Origin: Frigidibacter mobilis
GTDB taxonomy: Bacteria; Pseudomonadota; Alphaproteobacteria; Rhodobacterales; Rhodobacteraceae
Length of the DNA: 64,000 nucleotides
Direction of reading: 5' to 3'
NCBI RefSeq assembly: GCF_001620265.1
Contig: NZ_CP012661.1
Span: 1,116,001 to 1,180,000 of the forward strand
The position numbers and the translations under genes are program-made. Below the pieces are notes generated by a model. It saw only the letters and a program-made list of their open reading frames with translations. It was not told the origin of the DNA and ran no database searches. Of the stretch, positions 7,975-21,159 are shown one piece after another. Every line of letters begins with the position of its first letter. Position 1 is the stretch's first letter.

Positions 7975-8952
7975 ATGCCGACGAAACCAGTCATCCGCGC
8001 CGCCGCCGTGCAAATCGCACCCGACCTGATCTCGCGGGCGGGCACGATGGTGAAGGTCCTGAACGCGATTGCCGACGCTGCCGACAAGGGAGCGGAGTTC
8101 ATTGTGTTCCCGGAAACCTTCGTGCCGTTCTATCCCTACTTCAGTTTCGTTCTGCCCCCGGTGCAGCAGGGCCCGGAGCACCTGCGCCTGTACGAGGAAG
8201 CGGTGGTCGTACCCTCACCAGAGACCCGCGCAGTGGCCGAGGCCGCCCGCAATCGGGCTGTCGTGGTGGTGTTGGGTGTGAACGAGCGCGACCAGGGCTC
8301 GCTCTACAACACGCAGCTGATCTTCGATGCCGACGGCACACTGGCCCTCAAGCGGCGCAAGATCACCCCGACCTATCATGAGCGCATGATCTGGGGGCAG
8401 GGGGATGGTGCGGGATTGAAAGTGGTACAAACCTCCGTGGGCCGCGTCGGGGCGCTGGCCTGCTGGGAGCATTACAACCCTCTGGCCCGCTATGCGCTGA
8501 TGGCTCAGCACGAGGAAATTCACGCCGCGCAGTTTCCCGGCAGTCTTGTCGGCCCGATCTTCGGCGAGCAGATCGAGGTGACGATGCGCCATCATGCACT
8601 GGAGGCAGGCTGTTTCGTCGTCAATGCGACGGGCTGGCTGACCGAGGAGCAGGTCGCCATCATCCACCCCGACCCCAAGCTGCAGAAGGGCCTGCGCGAT
8701 GGCTGCATGACCTGCATCATCACGCCCGAAGGCCGCCATGCGGCGCCGCCCCTGACCCACGGCGAAGGTATCGTGATCGCCGATCTCGACATGAAGCTCA
8801 TCACCAAACGCAAACGCATGATGGACAGCGTCGGCCATTATGCCCGGCCCGAAGTGCTGCGCCTGATCCATGACACCCGTCCCACCGCCCCGCGCGAGGA
8901 ATGGGCGCCCGCAATTGACACTGTTGCCGCCAAGGAGCCGTCCGATGCTTGA
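7975..8952 (+). CDS. Nitrilase of the Nit1 subfamily
   Basis: Carbon-nitrogen hydrolase, 325 aa. The catalytic triad is visible as Glu in [12 protein letters not shown], Lys in [13 protein letters not shown], and Cys in [17 protein letters not shown]. These are plant/bacterial nitrilase signatures, not amidase ones. Nit1-subfamily nitrilases are the constant member of the Nit1C cluster, shown in some Pseudomonas strains to be needed for growth on cyanide as nitrogen source. The natural substrate here cannot be read from sequence. The 3' end overlaps the radical SAM gene by eight bases. Confidence 0.93.
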   Translation: MPTKPVIRAAAVQIAPDLISRAGTMVKVLNAIADAADKGAEFIVFPETFVPFYPYFSFVLPPVQQGPEHLRLYEEAVVVPSPETRAVAEAARNRAVVVVLGVNERDQGSLYNTQLIFDADGTLALKRRKITPTYHERMIWGQGDGAGLKVVQTSVGRVGALACWEHYNPLARYALMAQHEEIHAAQFPGSLVGPIFGEQIEVTMRHHALEAGCFVVNATGWLTEEQVAIIHPDPKLQKGLRDGCMTCIITPEGRHAAPPLTHGEGIVIADLDMKLITKRKRMMDSVGHYARPEVLRLIHDTRPTAPREEWAPAIDTVAAKEPSDA

Positions 8953-10048
8953 AGCCGACCTGATCAATGAGCTTCAGACCCAAGGGGCGCGGCTGGCGGA
9001 CCCAACGGCGGGCCACGAAAGCCGCAGGGGTGGGGCAGGGCCGTCGGATCACAAGGCGATGACGCTGGGCGATCAGACGGTCATGGTGCCGGTGCACACC
9101 GCCCCCGCGTTTCAAAGCCCCTATGTCATCGACGCGCCCCAGGGCGCGACGGGCGAGGCGCGTATCTTGCGTGACGGGGTCGAGGTTGGACGCATACGCT
9201 TTCCGGGACGGCCGCGCTTTTACGATCTGCGCACCGCGGAGGGCATTCCCTATTCGCAGATCGCGGTCCTGCATGGCCGTGACGTGCTGGCCACGACAGT
9301 GCTGCAGACCTGCATCCGCTATGAAAGCCGCAAGAAAACCTGCCAGTTCTGCGCCATCGGCCAAAGCCTTGCCGCAGGCCGAACCATTGCTCACAAGACA
9401 CCCTCGCAACTGGCGGAAGTGGCCAAGGCGGCGGTGGAACTTGACGGGATCAAGCACATGGTTCTGACCACTGGCACCCCCAAAGGCCAAGACCGCGGCG
9501 CACAGGTCCTGGCCGACAGCGCCCGTGCGATCAAGGCCGCGGTCGATCTGCCGCTTCAGGCCCAATGCGAACCGCCCGAAGATGACAGCTGGCACCAGCG
9601 CCTGTCCGAATCCGGTGTGGATGCCCTTGGCATGCATCTTGAGGCGGTGACGGCCGAGGTCCGCGCCCGGATCATGCCCGGCAAGGCCTCTGTTCCGCTG
9701 GAGAAGTATTTCAGCAGCTTCGAGGCTGCGGTGCGGGTGTTCGGGCGGGGTCAGGTCTCCACCTATATCCTCGCCGGTCTTGGAGACACTGCGGCCGAGA
9801 TTCTGGCCATGTCGGAAAAGCTGGTGGCAATGGGGGTCTACCCCTTCGTCGTGCCTTTCGTGCCGATCTCGGGAACACCGCTGGAAAGTCACCCGGCCCC
9901 CACGTCGGACTTCATGGCCTCGATCCTGGGGCCCCTGTCGCGGATGGTCATCGACGGCGGGATGAAAGCGTCGGACATCAAGGCGGGTTGCGGCAAATGC
10001 GGGGCATGCTCGGCGCTTTCCACCTACGAGAAGATGAGGATCGCATGA
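8945..10048 (+). CDS. Radical SAM protein, MSMEG_0568 family
   Basis: Product of 367 aa. The cluster-binding cysteines occur as C-x9-C-x2-C ([18 protein letters not shown]) rather than the usual CX3CX2C. A second cysteine cluster near the C-terminus (GCGKCGACS) could hold an auxiliary iron-sulfur site. Overall layout and context identify the Nit1C-associated radical SAM family. The start ATG at 8945 overlaps the nitrilase end by eight bases; an in-frame upstream extension would run through the nitrilase gene and is rejected. The reaction catalysed is unknown. The stop overlaps the next start as ATGA. Confidence 0.9.
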   Translation: MLEADLINELQTQGARLADPTAGHESRRGGAGPSDHKAMTLGDQTVMVPVHTAPAFQSPYVIDAPQGATGEARILRDGVEVGRIRFPGRPRFYDLRTAEGIPYSQIAVLHGRDVLATTVLQTCIRYESRKKTCQFCAIGQSLAAGRTIAHKTPSQLAEVAKAAVELDGIKHMVLTTGTPKGQDRGAQVLADSARAIKAAVDLPLQAQCEPPEDDSWHQRLSESGVDALGMHLEAVTAEVRARIMPGKASVPLEKYFSSFEAAVRVFGRGQVSTYILAGLGDTAAEILAMSEKLVAMGVYPFVVPFVPISGTPLESHPAPTSDFMASILGPLSRMVIDGGMKASDIKAGCGKCGACSALSTYEKMRIA

Positions 10049-10599
10049 CGCGCCGGACGGGAGCCGACAGCTTTTTGCAAAGATATCTGATCTGCGCGGC
10101 CAGCGAACCATGGCAGTTCGCCGGGGCAGAAGACCTGCGGTGTCGGGTCTTCGTGCAAGAGCAACAGCTGTTCACCGGGCATGACCGCGACGCCATCGAT
10201 GCCCTGGCCGTTCCGCTGGTGGCGATTGCCGAAGACGCACCGGGCGGACCGCAGGTCGTTGGCACCGTACGCATCCACGAAGCGGCGCCGGGCGTGTGGT
10301 GGGGGTCTCGACTGGCTGTGGCATCGGCGTGGCGCCGGGTCGGCAAGCTGGGCTCGGAACTGATCCGTCTGGCTGTCGGGGCGGCACGCGCGCAGGCGGC
10401 GACGGAGTTCCATGCCCATGTTCAGCGCCAGAATGTCGTGCTGTTTCGTCGTCTGCATTGGACCGAGACCGCCGAGGTCGAGTTGCATGGTCGTCCGCAT
10501 GCACATATGCTGGCGAGCCTTGATCGCTATTCGCCGATCTCCGATCCGGCAGCGGGCTGGCAACTCCGCGCACCCGGCCCTGTAGAGGTGCGCGCATGA
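10045..10599 (+). CDS. MSMEG_0567/Sll0786 family N-acetyltransferase
   Basis: GNAT-type protein of 184 aa. DLRCRVFVQEQQLF is the usual N-terminal signature of this GNAT subgroup; WGSRLAVASAWRRVGKLGSELIRLAVGAA carries the acetyl-CoA binding region, and HVQRQNVVLFRRLHW the C-terminal part. It is translationally coupled at both ends (ATGA overlaps). In some species this domain is fused to the AIR-synthase-like protein that follows; here they are separate adjacent genes. The acyl acceptor is unknown. Confidence 0.87.
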   Translation: MTRRTGADSFLQRYLICAASEPWQFAGAEDLRCRVFVQEQQLFTGHDRDAIDALAVPLVAIAEDAPGGPQVVGTVRIHEAAPGVWWGSRLAVASAWRRVGKLGSELIRLAVGAARAQAATEFHAHVQRQNVVLFRRLHWTETAEVELHGRPHAHMLASLDRYSPISDPAAGWQLRAPGPVEVRA

Positions 10600-11579
10600 C
10601 ACCGGCACGGATTGCAGCGGAACTGGCCGCCCATCCCTCCATCCTTGGCAAGCTGGATATCGCGGAAGCGACCCGCATCCTTGGCCTTGGAAGCCGCAGC
10701 GACGGCAGGCCGGGGGATGATGCCGCGGCCTTGCCCCGCCCGGAAGGTGGCTGGGATCTGTTCGCGGCCGAGGCCTTCATTCCGGCCTTTGTCGCGGATG
10801 ACCCGTGGTTCGCGGGCTGGTGCGGGGTGATGGTCAACCTCTCCGACATTGCGGCTATGGGCGGTTATGCGACGGCTATCACCGACATGATCTGGGCACC
10901 CGATGCCGCCGCAGCCCTTCCGGTACTGGAAGGGCTGCGCGCGGCCTCTGCCGCCTACGGCGTGCCAATCGTCGGCGGGCATACCAATCTGCGCGCCCCT
11001 TCTCTGAGCCTTTCCGTCGCCATGACGGGGCGGTCCGGGGCGCTGATCTCCAGCTTTGCCGCGCGGCCGGATGACCTCCTGATCGTCGCCATCGACCTGC
11101 GGGGCGACTGGCGACCCCGGTTTGACAACTGGTTTGCCGCATCGGGCGCACCCGAGGGTCGCCTGCGCGGCGATCTGGCCCTGCTGGCCAGTCTTGCCGA
11201 GGCCAGGCTTGTTCGTGCGGGCAAGGATATCAGTCAGGGTGGCATCGCGGGGACCAGCCTGATGTTGGCCGAATGCTCGGGCTGCGGTTTCGACATTGAT
11301 CTCGATACACTTCCGATGCCTCCGGGCACCGAGCTTGCCCGCTGGATGCGCGCCTTTCCCAGTTTTGGCTTTCTGCTGTCGGTGCAGCCCTCCGACGCGA
11401 AGGAGGTCTGCTCCCGCTTTGACGACCGGGGCATCGCCGCCGCGGTCATAGGCCATGCCACCGCCGGCTCGGCCATCGACTTCGTGCAGGGCGGGCAACG
11501 CGCCACTTTCTGGGACTGGCAGCGGCGCCCCTATCTGGCGCTCGGATATGCCCATGAAAAGGATGAGATCCATGCCTGA
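10596..11579 (+). CDS. Sll0787 family AIR synthase-like (PurM/ThiL/SelD superfamily) protein
   Basis: Product of 327 aa. PGDDAAAL near residue 40 is the N-terminal ATP/metal site of the PurM superfamily. MVNLSDIAAMGGYATAITDMIW and IVGGHTN follow, and KDISQGGIAGTSLMLAE is the C-terminal conserved block. Superfamily members activate substrates by ATP-dependent phosphorylation. Nit1C context gives the family name, and the true substrate is unknown. It overlaps the genes on both sides by four and eight bases. Confidence 0.9.
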   Translation: MTPARIAAELAAHPSILGKLDIAEATRILGLGSRSDGRPGDDAAALPRPEGGWDLFAAEAFIPAFVADDPWFAGWCGVMVNLSDIAAMGGYATAITDMIWAPDAAAALPVLEGLRAASAAYGVPIVGGHTNLRAPSLSLSVAMTGRSGALISSFAARPDDLLIVAIDLRGDWRPRFDNWFAASGAPEGRLRGDLALLASLAEARLVRAGKDISQGGIAGTSLMLAECSGCGFDIDLDTLPMPPGTELARWMRAFPSFGFLLSVQPSDAKEVCSRFDDRGIAAAVIGHATAGSAIDFVQGGQRATFWDWQRRPYLALGYAHEKDEIHA

Positions 11580-11850
11580 GATGATCTTTCATATCCGCTG
11601 GCCAGATGGGGCAGAGGACCACTGCTATTCGCCCTCGACCATTATCGGCCAGCACCTGACGGCAGGTGAGTCCTACCCCCTGGCAGAGTTCGTGAGCCGT
11701 GCCCGCGCCGGGCTGACCGAAGCCTCGGACCGCGTCGAATCCAAATTCGGATATGCCTGTTCCAGCGCGATGGACCAGCTTTCCCGGATCGAGGCAACAG
11801 CCAGTCACTATGCGCCGGATGCGCCCGTCATCTGCCTGTCCCTCGAATGA
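11572..11850 (+). CDS. MSMEG_0570 family nitrogen-starvation protein
   Basis: Small soluble protein of 92 aa. MIFHIRWPDG, CYSPSTII and FVSRARAGLTEASDRV fit the small family always found between the AIR-synthase-like and flavoprotein genes in Nit1C clusters. No catalytic motif is evident, so it could be a subunit or carrier. The ATG at 11572 overlaps the preceding gene by eight bases, and the stop overlaps the flavoprotein start (ATGA). Confidence 0.87.
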   Translation: MPEMIFHIRWPDGAEDHCYSPSTIIGQHLTAGESYPLAEFVSRARAGLTEASDRVESKFGYACSSAMDQLSRIEATASHYAPDAPVICLSLE

Positions 11851-13136
11851 AAGCCAAGCCTATGCGCATTCATGCTCCGGCCATTCCGCATATTCCCGTC
11901 ATCATCATCGGTGGCGGACAGGCAGGTCTGTCGGTCAGCTGGTATCTGAGCCGCGACGGGATCGACCATCTCGTGTTCGAGCGGCATCAACGGTTCCACT
12001 CCTGGCGGGTCAACCGCTGGGACAGCTTCTGCCTCGTCACGCCGAACTGGCAATGCCGCCTTCCCGGCTGGCCTTATCAGGGCACTGATCCCGACGGCTA
12101 CATGCTGCGGGACGAGATTGTGGAGTATCTAGAGGGGTTCTCTGCCAGCTTCGATCCGCCGCTGCGAGAGGGTGTCTCGGTCACTCGTGTCGCGCCGCTC
12201 CCCGGTGGCGGCTACCGGGTGGAAACCACGGCGGGGATCTGGACCACGGGGCAGGTGATCGTGGCGACGGGGGGCTACGACCAGCCGATCGTGCCGCCCT
12301 ATGCCGGTGCAATCGCGCCGCAGATCGTGCAGATGCATTCCGTCGATTACCGCCGGCCCTCGCAGTTGCCTGGCGGCGGCACGCTCATCGTCGGCACCGG
12401 CCAGTCAGGCGTGCAGATCATGGAGGATTTCCACCGCGAGGGCCGCGAGGTTCATCTGGCCGTCGGCCCCGCGCCACGCAGCCCGCGCAAGTATCGCGGC
12501 CGCGATGCGACCGACTGGCTGTATGACATGGGCCACTATGCCATCACCATCGACCGCCACCCCGACCCGGTGAAGGCGCTGACCCAGACCAATCACTACA
12601 TGTCGGGCCGCGATGGCGGTAAGGAGATCGACCTGCGCAAGTTCGCGCGGGATGGCGTTCGCCTCTACGGCTCCATGTCGGGGGCTGCGGGGGTCGATAT
12701 CGAGTTTCTGCCCGATCTGGAAAAGAACCTCGATGACAGTGACCGAAGCTATTGCGGCATCCGTGACCAGATTGATGCGTGGATCGACCGGCAAGGCATC
12801 GACGCACCCGTGGAGCCTCCTTTCGAGAAGGTCTGGCGCCCCGGGCAGGAGGTGACGCGGATCGACTGTGCCGCCTTGGGCATAACCTCGATCATCTGGG
12901 CCATCGGCTTCCGCCCCAATTACAGCTGGCTGGAGGTCGACTGCTTCGACGCTCATGGCAGACCGGTTTATCGGCGGGGCGTTACCGAGGCCCCCGGCGT
13001 CTATTTCATCGGGCTGGGCTGGCTGAACACCTGGGGGTCGGGGCGCTTTCTCGGGATCGACGAGGATGCCCGTTATCTCGCCGAAAGGATCGTTGAAAGG
13101 GCGGGCGTCACGCCGGAAGTGCAGGTTGCCGAATGA
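11847..13136 (+). CDS. MSMEG_0569 family flavin-dependent oxidoreductase
   Basis: Product of 429 aa with an N-terminal FAD dinucleotide-binding motif (VIIIGGGQAGLSVSWYL), a second nucleotide site (LIVGTGQSGVQIMED) and the C-terminal GVYFIGLGWLNTWGSGRFLGI block. The layout resembles flavin-containing monooxygenases and CzcO-type oxidoreductases, and the family is specific to Nit1C clusters. It probably performs an NAD(P)H-dependent oxidation of the cluster product or substrate; this is inference. Starts and stops overlap the neighbours by four bases. Confidence 0.9.
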   Translation: MKAKPMRIHAPAIPHIPVIIIGGGQAGLSVSWYLSRDGIDHLVFERHQRFHSWRVNRWDSFCLVTPNWQCRLPGWPYQGTDPDGYMLRDEIVEYLEGFSASFDPPLREGVSVTRVAPLPGGGYRVETTAGIWTTGQVIVATGGYDQPIVPPYAGAIAPQIVQMHSVDYRRPSQLPGGGTLIVGTGQSGVQIMEDFHREGREVHLAVGPAPRSPRKYRGRDATDWLYDMGHYAITIDRHPDPVKALTQTNHYMSGRDGGKEIDLRKFARDGVRLYGSMSGAAGVDIEFLPDLEKNLDDSDRSYCGIRDQIDAWIDRQGIDAPVEPPFEKVWRPGQEVTRIDCAALGITSIIWAIGFRPNYSWLEVDCFDAHGRPVYRRGVTEAPGVYFIGLGWLNTWGSGRFLGIDEDARYLAERIVERAGVTPEVQVAE

Positions 13137-13945
13137 AGCATGAGACGTTCTGGCAGGCCGATACGGTCGAACAGCGCCGTCTCGGCATGGCCGAATGTGG
13201 CTGGTGCGGGGTGTCAGAGGGCTGGATGCTGCGCCATCTTGGGGATGTGCATTGGCGGCTGATCGCAGAAGCGATGGGTCAGCAAGCAGCTGTGTTCACC
13301 GATGCCGACGGCGCGCCGGTCTACGCGGCATTCTGCGCGATCTCCGAACGGCTGTTACGTCCCGCCCTCGCTCGGCCGGGGGCGTTGCTGACCATTGGCT
13401 CCCGTCTGCGCCGGCTGACCGCCACGCGATTGATCTCGCTGCACGATCTGGCGATTGATGGCCATGCCTTTGCGGAGATCATCCTGGTCACGGCCTTCGT
13501 CCGGCATGGCGCTGCTGGCGGAAACGCCCACATCATCCGGGTGCAGCCCTGCGGCAGGCTTGACCTTCCGCCATTGGAGGCGGGTGCGGACCGCGGCTTT
13601 GTCGCCGAGGCGGGGCTGCTGTACCACGACCTGCCGGCGTCTTCGGCTGCGGTCGCGCTTTCAACCGATGTCACTCCCTGCCCGACCACCGATTTCAATG
13701 CCGCCGGGCTTTTGTACTGCGCGAACTATCCCGGCCTTGCCGACCGGGCGGAATGGGCCCTGTACCCTGATCTGGCACGTAGCCCGCTCACGTCGCGCAA
13801 GATCGTCTATCTGGGAAATGTCGATCCCGGCGATCCGGTCACCGCAACCTTGTATCGCGCTCGGCAACCGGACCGCGGCCATTGCCTGATCCTTGCGTCC
13901 GGGCCCCGCATCATCGCGCGGATCGTTACCGAGAAACGCGATTGA
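13133..13945 (+). CDS. LnmK/Pnap_2097-like hot-dog domain protein closing the cluster
   Basis: Product of 270 aa. GVSEGWMLRHLGDVHWRLIAEAMG and the later FNAAGLLYCANYPGLADRAEW recall the Pnap_2097 biosynthesis-cluster family, related to the LnmK acyltransferase/decarboxylase hot-dog fold. That assignment is from memory of family signatures and is less certain than the other members. It overlaps the flavoprotein by four bases, so it belongs to the same transcript and adds a probable acyl-processing step absent from the textbook Nit1C set. No membrane segment or signal peptide is seen. Confidence 0.68.
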   Translation: MKHETFWQADTVEQRRLGMAECGWCGVSEGWMLRHLGDVHWRLIAEAMGQQAAVFTDADGAPVYAAFCAISERLLRPALARPGALLTIGSRLRRLTATRLISLHDLAIDGHAFAEIILVTAFVRHGAAGGNAHIIRVQPCGRLDLPPLEAGADRGFVAEAGLLYHDLPASSAAVALSTDVTPCPTTDFNAAGLLYCANYPGLADRAEWALYPDLARSPLTSRKIVYLGNVDPGDPVTATLYRARQPDRGHCLILASGPRIIARIVTEKRD

Positions 13946-14178
13946 TCGCGGGCTTGCGCAACCGCCGTCACTCTCCATGAACTGGCCGCCACGGTGCACC
14001 CCGTATTCCACATCGTCCCGAAAATCGGCGATGTGCGATCAGCACCGGTCGATGGCCGAGGGGCACGTTTCCTTGCCCGTCTCGTCAGGCCCTCGGCATG
14101 GCGTCGGGCGTTTTCTTTCCGGCAGAGCCGGGGCCGCACCTCGTCCGGCCCGATCCTTGCGGATCGTGCGTTCGCCGG

Positions 14179-14203
14179 GGAAACGCTCCACTGGAGCGTT
14201 TCC
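14179..14203 (-). terminator. Long hairpin downstream of carB
   Basis: Perfect 25-base palindrome, GGAAACGCTCCA around one central base, extended by GCCGGG/CCCGGC flanks on the minus strand. It begins ten bases after the carB stop. There is no clear U-tract, so it may be a 3' stabilising hairpin as much as a terminator. The rest of the 267-bp gap to the Nit1C cluster holds further GC-rich repeats and no gene. Confidence 0.65.
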
Positions 14204-14212
14204 TTTCCCGGC

Positions 14213-17542
<3,330 letters not shown>

Positions 17543-17575
17543 GGTTTTGGACCCCCGGCTGCGCAAATTGTCGGC

Positions 17576-17603
17576 GTTATATCCGTGCCGGGCGTCGGCG
17601 CAA
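17576..17603 (-). promoter_or_regulatory. Probable carB promoter
   Basis: On the minus strand TTGCGC and TATAAC are separated by 16 bases and end about 34 bases before the carB start. The -10 is good and the -35 mediocre. No operator is recognised. Confidence 0.4.
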
Positions 17604-17638
17604 CCCCAGATGCCCGCTTTGCCCGGTCCAGCGGTCAA

Positions 17639-18969
17639 TTAGGCGGCAGGGCGCGGTGCCCGGCAGAGCGCGAGCGCGAATGCGGCCCCCAGCAGCAGCA
17701 TCCCCAGCGTGCCGGCGGTCTGCGTGATCGAGACCGACGGCAGCAGGTTGACCCAGTGCCGCATCGGAATGCTGATCGGCACGAAGACGATCGCCAGCAT
17801 CAGCCCGCCTTGGCGCGGGCCGAAGGCGCCCAGCAGCGCCGGCGCGAAGGCGACGGGGGCGAGGTAGTGATAGCTCCAGGACAGCGGCGCGACTAGCGCC
17901 AGCGCGATCATCATCGCCGGCCAGCCATAGGCGGCCTGCGCTGCGGGGGACCGGCGGCGCATCGCCAGCGCAAAACCCGCGACGGCTGCCAGCATCGCCA
18001 GCTTGGACCCCGCCGCCCAGACCGGAGCCTTGGCCAGTACAAACCAGCCCTTGGCGCCTTCGGCCCCAGCGCGCGCGTGGTCATCTCGGTGACGCGGGTC
18101 ATGTCGTCGAGCAGGAACAGCTGCGAGACGAGCGCATCCACGTTGAAGTTGATGTTGCTCAGCAGCACGCTGCCCGACAGTACTACCAACTGATCCAGAA
18201 ACAGCCGGTGCAGCGGCCAGCCGGCCAGCGCGACCGAGCCAAGGCCAAGCGCGCCGCCCACCATCACGAAGGCCGCCACCTGCCGCATCCGCCCCGCCAG
18301 CAGCCAGACCAGCACGAAGAGCGCGGGGTAGAGCTTCAGCGCCGCAGCCAGGGCCAGGGCCGCCCCGGCCTGAAGCGGGGCGCCCGACCTGTCACGCTCT
18401 ATCGCCAGCACCACCAGCGCGGCCACAAGGATCTGCGGCTGGTTTTCGTAGATTGCCGGCCAGCCGACGAGGGTGCCGCCGGTCAGCGCAAGGCCAAGAA
18501 GCAACGCCGCGGCCGGGCGCAGCGGGATCGCCGCCGCGCGGCGCGCCAGCAGGATCATCGCCCCCAGCAGCAGCGGATTGAGCAGCGAGGCCAGCTGAGC
18601 CGCCTGAGCGAAGCTGAAGGCGCGGGTCAGAGGCGCACCAAGCGCCACCCAGAGCGGCGGGTAGAGATAGGGGTAGAGCGCGGTTTCCTCGCTCCGGGCC
18701 AGCATGCGTCGGTGCCATTCGGCATCGGGGCGCATGGTGAAAACTTCCGTTTCGGCCGGGTAGATCAGCAGTGGCTGGCCGGCAGCAAGCGATTCCGACG
18801 CCATCCACCAGGCGCGAAGATCGGCCGAAGGGCCGCTGGCATAACCGGCCTGGCAGACCCATGTAAAAGCCACAAGGAAGAAGACGACCAGCGCGATTTC
18901 GCGCGCAGACAGGGGGGGCGGGGCAGGGGAGGCGGCGATGATCGGGGGGGCAACAGGGGCAACTTGCAT
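17639..18969 (-). pseudogene. GT87/DUF2029-like polytopic membrane glycosyltransferase, split by one frameshift
   Basis: N-terminal part (from MQVAPVAPP at 18969) and C-terminal part (ending in LCRAPRPAA) are in different frames. Together they give a many-helix membrane protein with SADLRAWWMASESLAAGQPL, YPYLYPPLWVALGAPL and ALKLYPALFVLVWLL, typical of the mannosyltransferase-like GT87/DUF2029 group using polyprenyl-phosphate sugars. The break is at the four-base C run 18064-18067 (plus strand): one more base would restore ALGAEGAKGWFVLAKAPVW and continue to the natural stop. It is either a sequencing slip or a recent inactivation. It lies between carB and aspS, pointing away from aspS. Confidence 0.75.
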
Positions 18970-19099
18970 GGAACAGGCCTTGGACAGAAGCTGATCGGAA
19001 CCGGGCCATGTTGCGCAGGCGGGCGGGCGGCGCAATGCTGGTGCGGGGCGCGGGGGCGATTCCGCCGGGCTGTGGCTTTGCTGCCTGCTGACCGCGCCC

Positions 19100-19128
19100 T
19101 TGACTTCCCCGCTCTGCCGCGGTGTATC
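19100..19128 (+). promoter_or_regulatory. Probable aspS promoter
   Basis: TTGACT and TGTATC with a 17-base spacer lie 38 bases upstream of the aspS ATG. Both hexamers are good for a sigma-70 type alphaproteobacterial promoter. Confidence 0.5.
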
Positions 19129-19165
19129 GGCCCGGACGCCAGATGCCTCGGGGAAGGGGACGACC

Positions 19166-21097
19166 ATGCACGCCTATCGCAGCCATACCTGTGCCGCACT
19201 GAACAAGGATCACGCCGGCGAGGCCGTGCGCCTGTCGGGCTGGGTGCACCGGGTGCGAGATCATGGCGGGGTGTTGTTCATCGACCTGCGCGACCATTAC
19301 GGGATGACCCAGATCATCTGTGACGGCGACAGCCCGGCCTTTGCGGCGCTGGAAAAGGTGCGTGCCGAATGGGTGGTGCGGATCGACGGCACGGTGAAGC
19401 TGCGCGATGCCTCGCTGGTCAATGCCAAGATCCCGACCGGCGAGATCGAGGTCTATGCGCGCGAGATCGAGGTGCTGGGCCCGGCGGAAGAACTGCCGCT
19501 GCCGGTGTTCGGCGACCAGGACTACCCCGAGGAAACCCGGCTGACCTATCGCTTCCTCGACCTGCGGCGCGAGGGGCTGCACCGCAAGATGATGCTGCGG
19601 TCCAACGTGGTGCGGTCCATTCGCAACCGGATGTGGGACAGCGGCTTTACCGAGTTCCAGACGCCGATCATCACCGCGTCTTCGCCTGAGGGCGCGCGCG
19701 ACTTTCTGGTGCCCTCGCGCCTGCATCCGGGCAAGTTCTATGCGCTGCCGCAGGCGCCCCAGCAGTTCAAGCAGCTTATCATGGTGGCGGGCTTCGACCG
19801 CTATTTCCAGATCGCGCCCTGTTTCCGCGACGAAGACCCGCGCGCCGACCGCTCGCCCACCGACTTCTACCAGCTCGATGTCGAGATGAGCTTCGTGACG
19901 CAAGAGGACGTGTTCGCCGCCGTGCAGCCGGTGATCCAGGGGCTCTTCGAGGAATTCGCGCCCGAGAAGACTGTCCATGCCGACTGGCCGCTGATCCCCT
20001 ACAAGGAGGCGCTGCTGAAATACGGCAGCGACAAGCCCGACCTGCGCAACCCGATCGAGATGCAGGTGGTCAGCGAGCATTTCGCCGGATCGGGCTTTGC
20101 GATCTTCGCCAAGCTGCTGGAGCAGGAGGGGACCGAGGTCCGCGCCATCCCGGCGCCGGGCGGCGGCTCGCGCAAGTTCTGTGACCGGATGAATGCGTTT
20201 GCGCAGAGCCAAGGGCTGCCGGGGATGGGGTATATCTTCTGGCGGCACAATCCACTCCCGGAGGAAGCTCGAAATAATCCGCAAGACCCCCGCTTCGTGG
20301 AGCGCTTCAGAGAAGTTACTGCCCACTTGAAAACTGGGTTGCACGGCGTTTCTTTGGAGGACATCAACGGATATACCCGTGACAGCATTGAGTATAACGA
20401 TGCGGTTACGTGCCTTGAGCTCGAAGCCGCCGGCCCCCTCGCCAAGAACATCGGCCCCGAACGCACCGAAGATATCCGAAAGCAACTCGGCCTCGGCGTC
20501 GGCGACGCCGCCTTCTTCCTCGGCGGCAAGCCCGAGACCTTCGAGGCGGTGGCGGGCCGGGCGCGCAACGAGATCGGGCGCGAGTTGGGGCTGGTCGAGG
20601 AGGGTTGCTTCCGCTTTGCCTGGATCGTCGATTTCCCGATGTTCGAGAAGACCGACGAGGGCAAGATCGACTTCAGCCACAACCCGTTCTCGATGCCGCA
20701 GGGCGGCCTCGCCGCGCTGCAGGGCGATCCCTTGAAGGTGCTGGCCTATCAGTATGACCTGGCCTGCAACGGCTATGAGCTGATTTCGGGCGGCATCCGC
20801 AACCATACGCCGGAAATCATGTTCAAGGCGTTCGAGATTGCGGGCTACCCGGCCTCGGAAGTCGAAAAGCGCTTTGGCGGCATGGTGAAGGCGTTCAAAT
20901 ACGGCGCGCCGCCGCACGGGGGCTGCGCGGCCGGCATCGACCGGATGGTGATGCTGCTGGCGGACGAGAGCAATATCCGCGAGGTCATCATGTTCCCGAT
21001 GAACCAGCGCGCGGAAGACCTGATGATGGGCGCGCCGAGCGAGCCGATGAACGAACAGCTGCGGGAACTGCGGCTGCGGGTGATCCCGAAGGACTGA
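19166..21097 (+). CDS. aspS: Aspartyl-tRNA synthetase with an extra insert
   Basis: Charges tRNA-Asp. The protein has an N-terminal OB fold ([14 protein letters not shown]), class II catalytic motifs ([44 protein letters not shown], and motif 3 in [13 protein letters not shown]) and the bacterial GAD insertion domain. It is 643 aa, whereas relatives of this type are near 590 aa. The surplus is an in-frame stretch at residues about 361-419 inside the GAD domain (see the separate entry). The start MHAYRSHTC is chosen over an in-frame upstream ATG at 19100, which would include the promoter. The catalytic core looks intact, so the enzyme is presumably functional. Confidence 0.95.
   Translation: MHAYRSHTCAALNKDHAGEAVRLSGWVHRVRDHGGVLFIDLRDHYGMTQIICDGDSPAFAALEKVRAEWVVRIDGTVKLRDASLVNAKIPTGEIEVYAREIEVLGPAEELPLPVFGDQDYPEETRLTYRFLDLRREGLHRKMMLRSNVVRSIRNRMWDSGFTEFQTPIITASSPEGARDFLVPSRLHPGKFYALPQAPQQFKQLIMVAGFDRYFQIAPCFRDEDPRADRSPTDFYQLDVEMSFVTQEDVFAAVQPVIQGLFEEFAPEKTVHADWPLIPYKEALLKYGSDKPDLRNPIEMQVVSEHFAGSGFAIFAKLLEQEGTEVRAIPAPGGGSRKFCDRMNAFAQSQGLPGMGYIFWRHNPLPEEARNNPQDPRFVERFREVTAHLKTGLHGVSLEDINGYTRDSIEYNDAVTCLELEAAGPLAKNIGPERTEDIRKQLGLGVGDAAFFLGGKPETFEAVAGRARNEIGRELGLVEEGCFRFAWIVDFPMFEKTDEGKIDFSHNPFSMPQGGLAALQGDPLKVLAYQYDLACNGYELISGGIRNHTPEIMFKAFEIAGYPASEVEKRFGGMVKAFKYGAPPHGGCAAGIDRMVMLLADESNIREVIMFPMNQRAEDLMMGAPSEPMNEQLRELRLRVIPKD
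20246..20422 (+). other. Low-GC in-frame insertion within aspS
   Basis: Between YIFWR and [12 protein letters not shown], where relatives have only about seven to eight residues, this gene carries 59 codons. My hand count gives about 53% G+C, clearly below the surrounding gene, and codon use shifts towards A/T-ending codons. The frame is kept. I saw no flanking direct repeats or terminal inverted repeats. The peptide ([19 protein letters not shown] and onward) is unfamiliar. Confidence 0.7.
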
Positions 21098-21112
21098 CGC
21101 GCTGGCGTTCAG

Positions 21113-21159
21113 GCAAAGGCCCGGCCGAGTGCCGGGTCCTTGCGCTGGCCGGCCTTTGC
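21113..21159 (+). terminator. Hairpin region after aspS
   Basis: GGCAAAGGCC at 21113 pairs with GGCCTTTGCC ending at 21159, and a smaller CCCGGC/GCCGGG stem lies inside. It starts 16 bases after the aspS stop. There is no U-tract. Confidence 0.5.
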
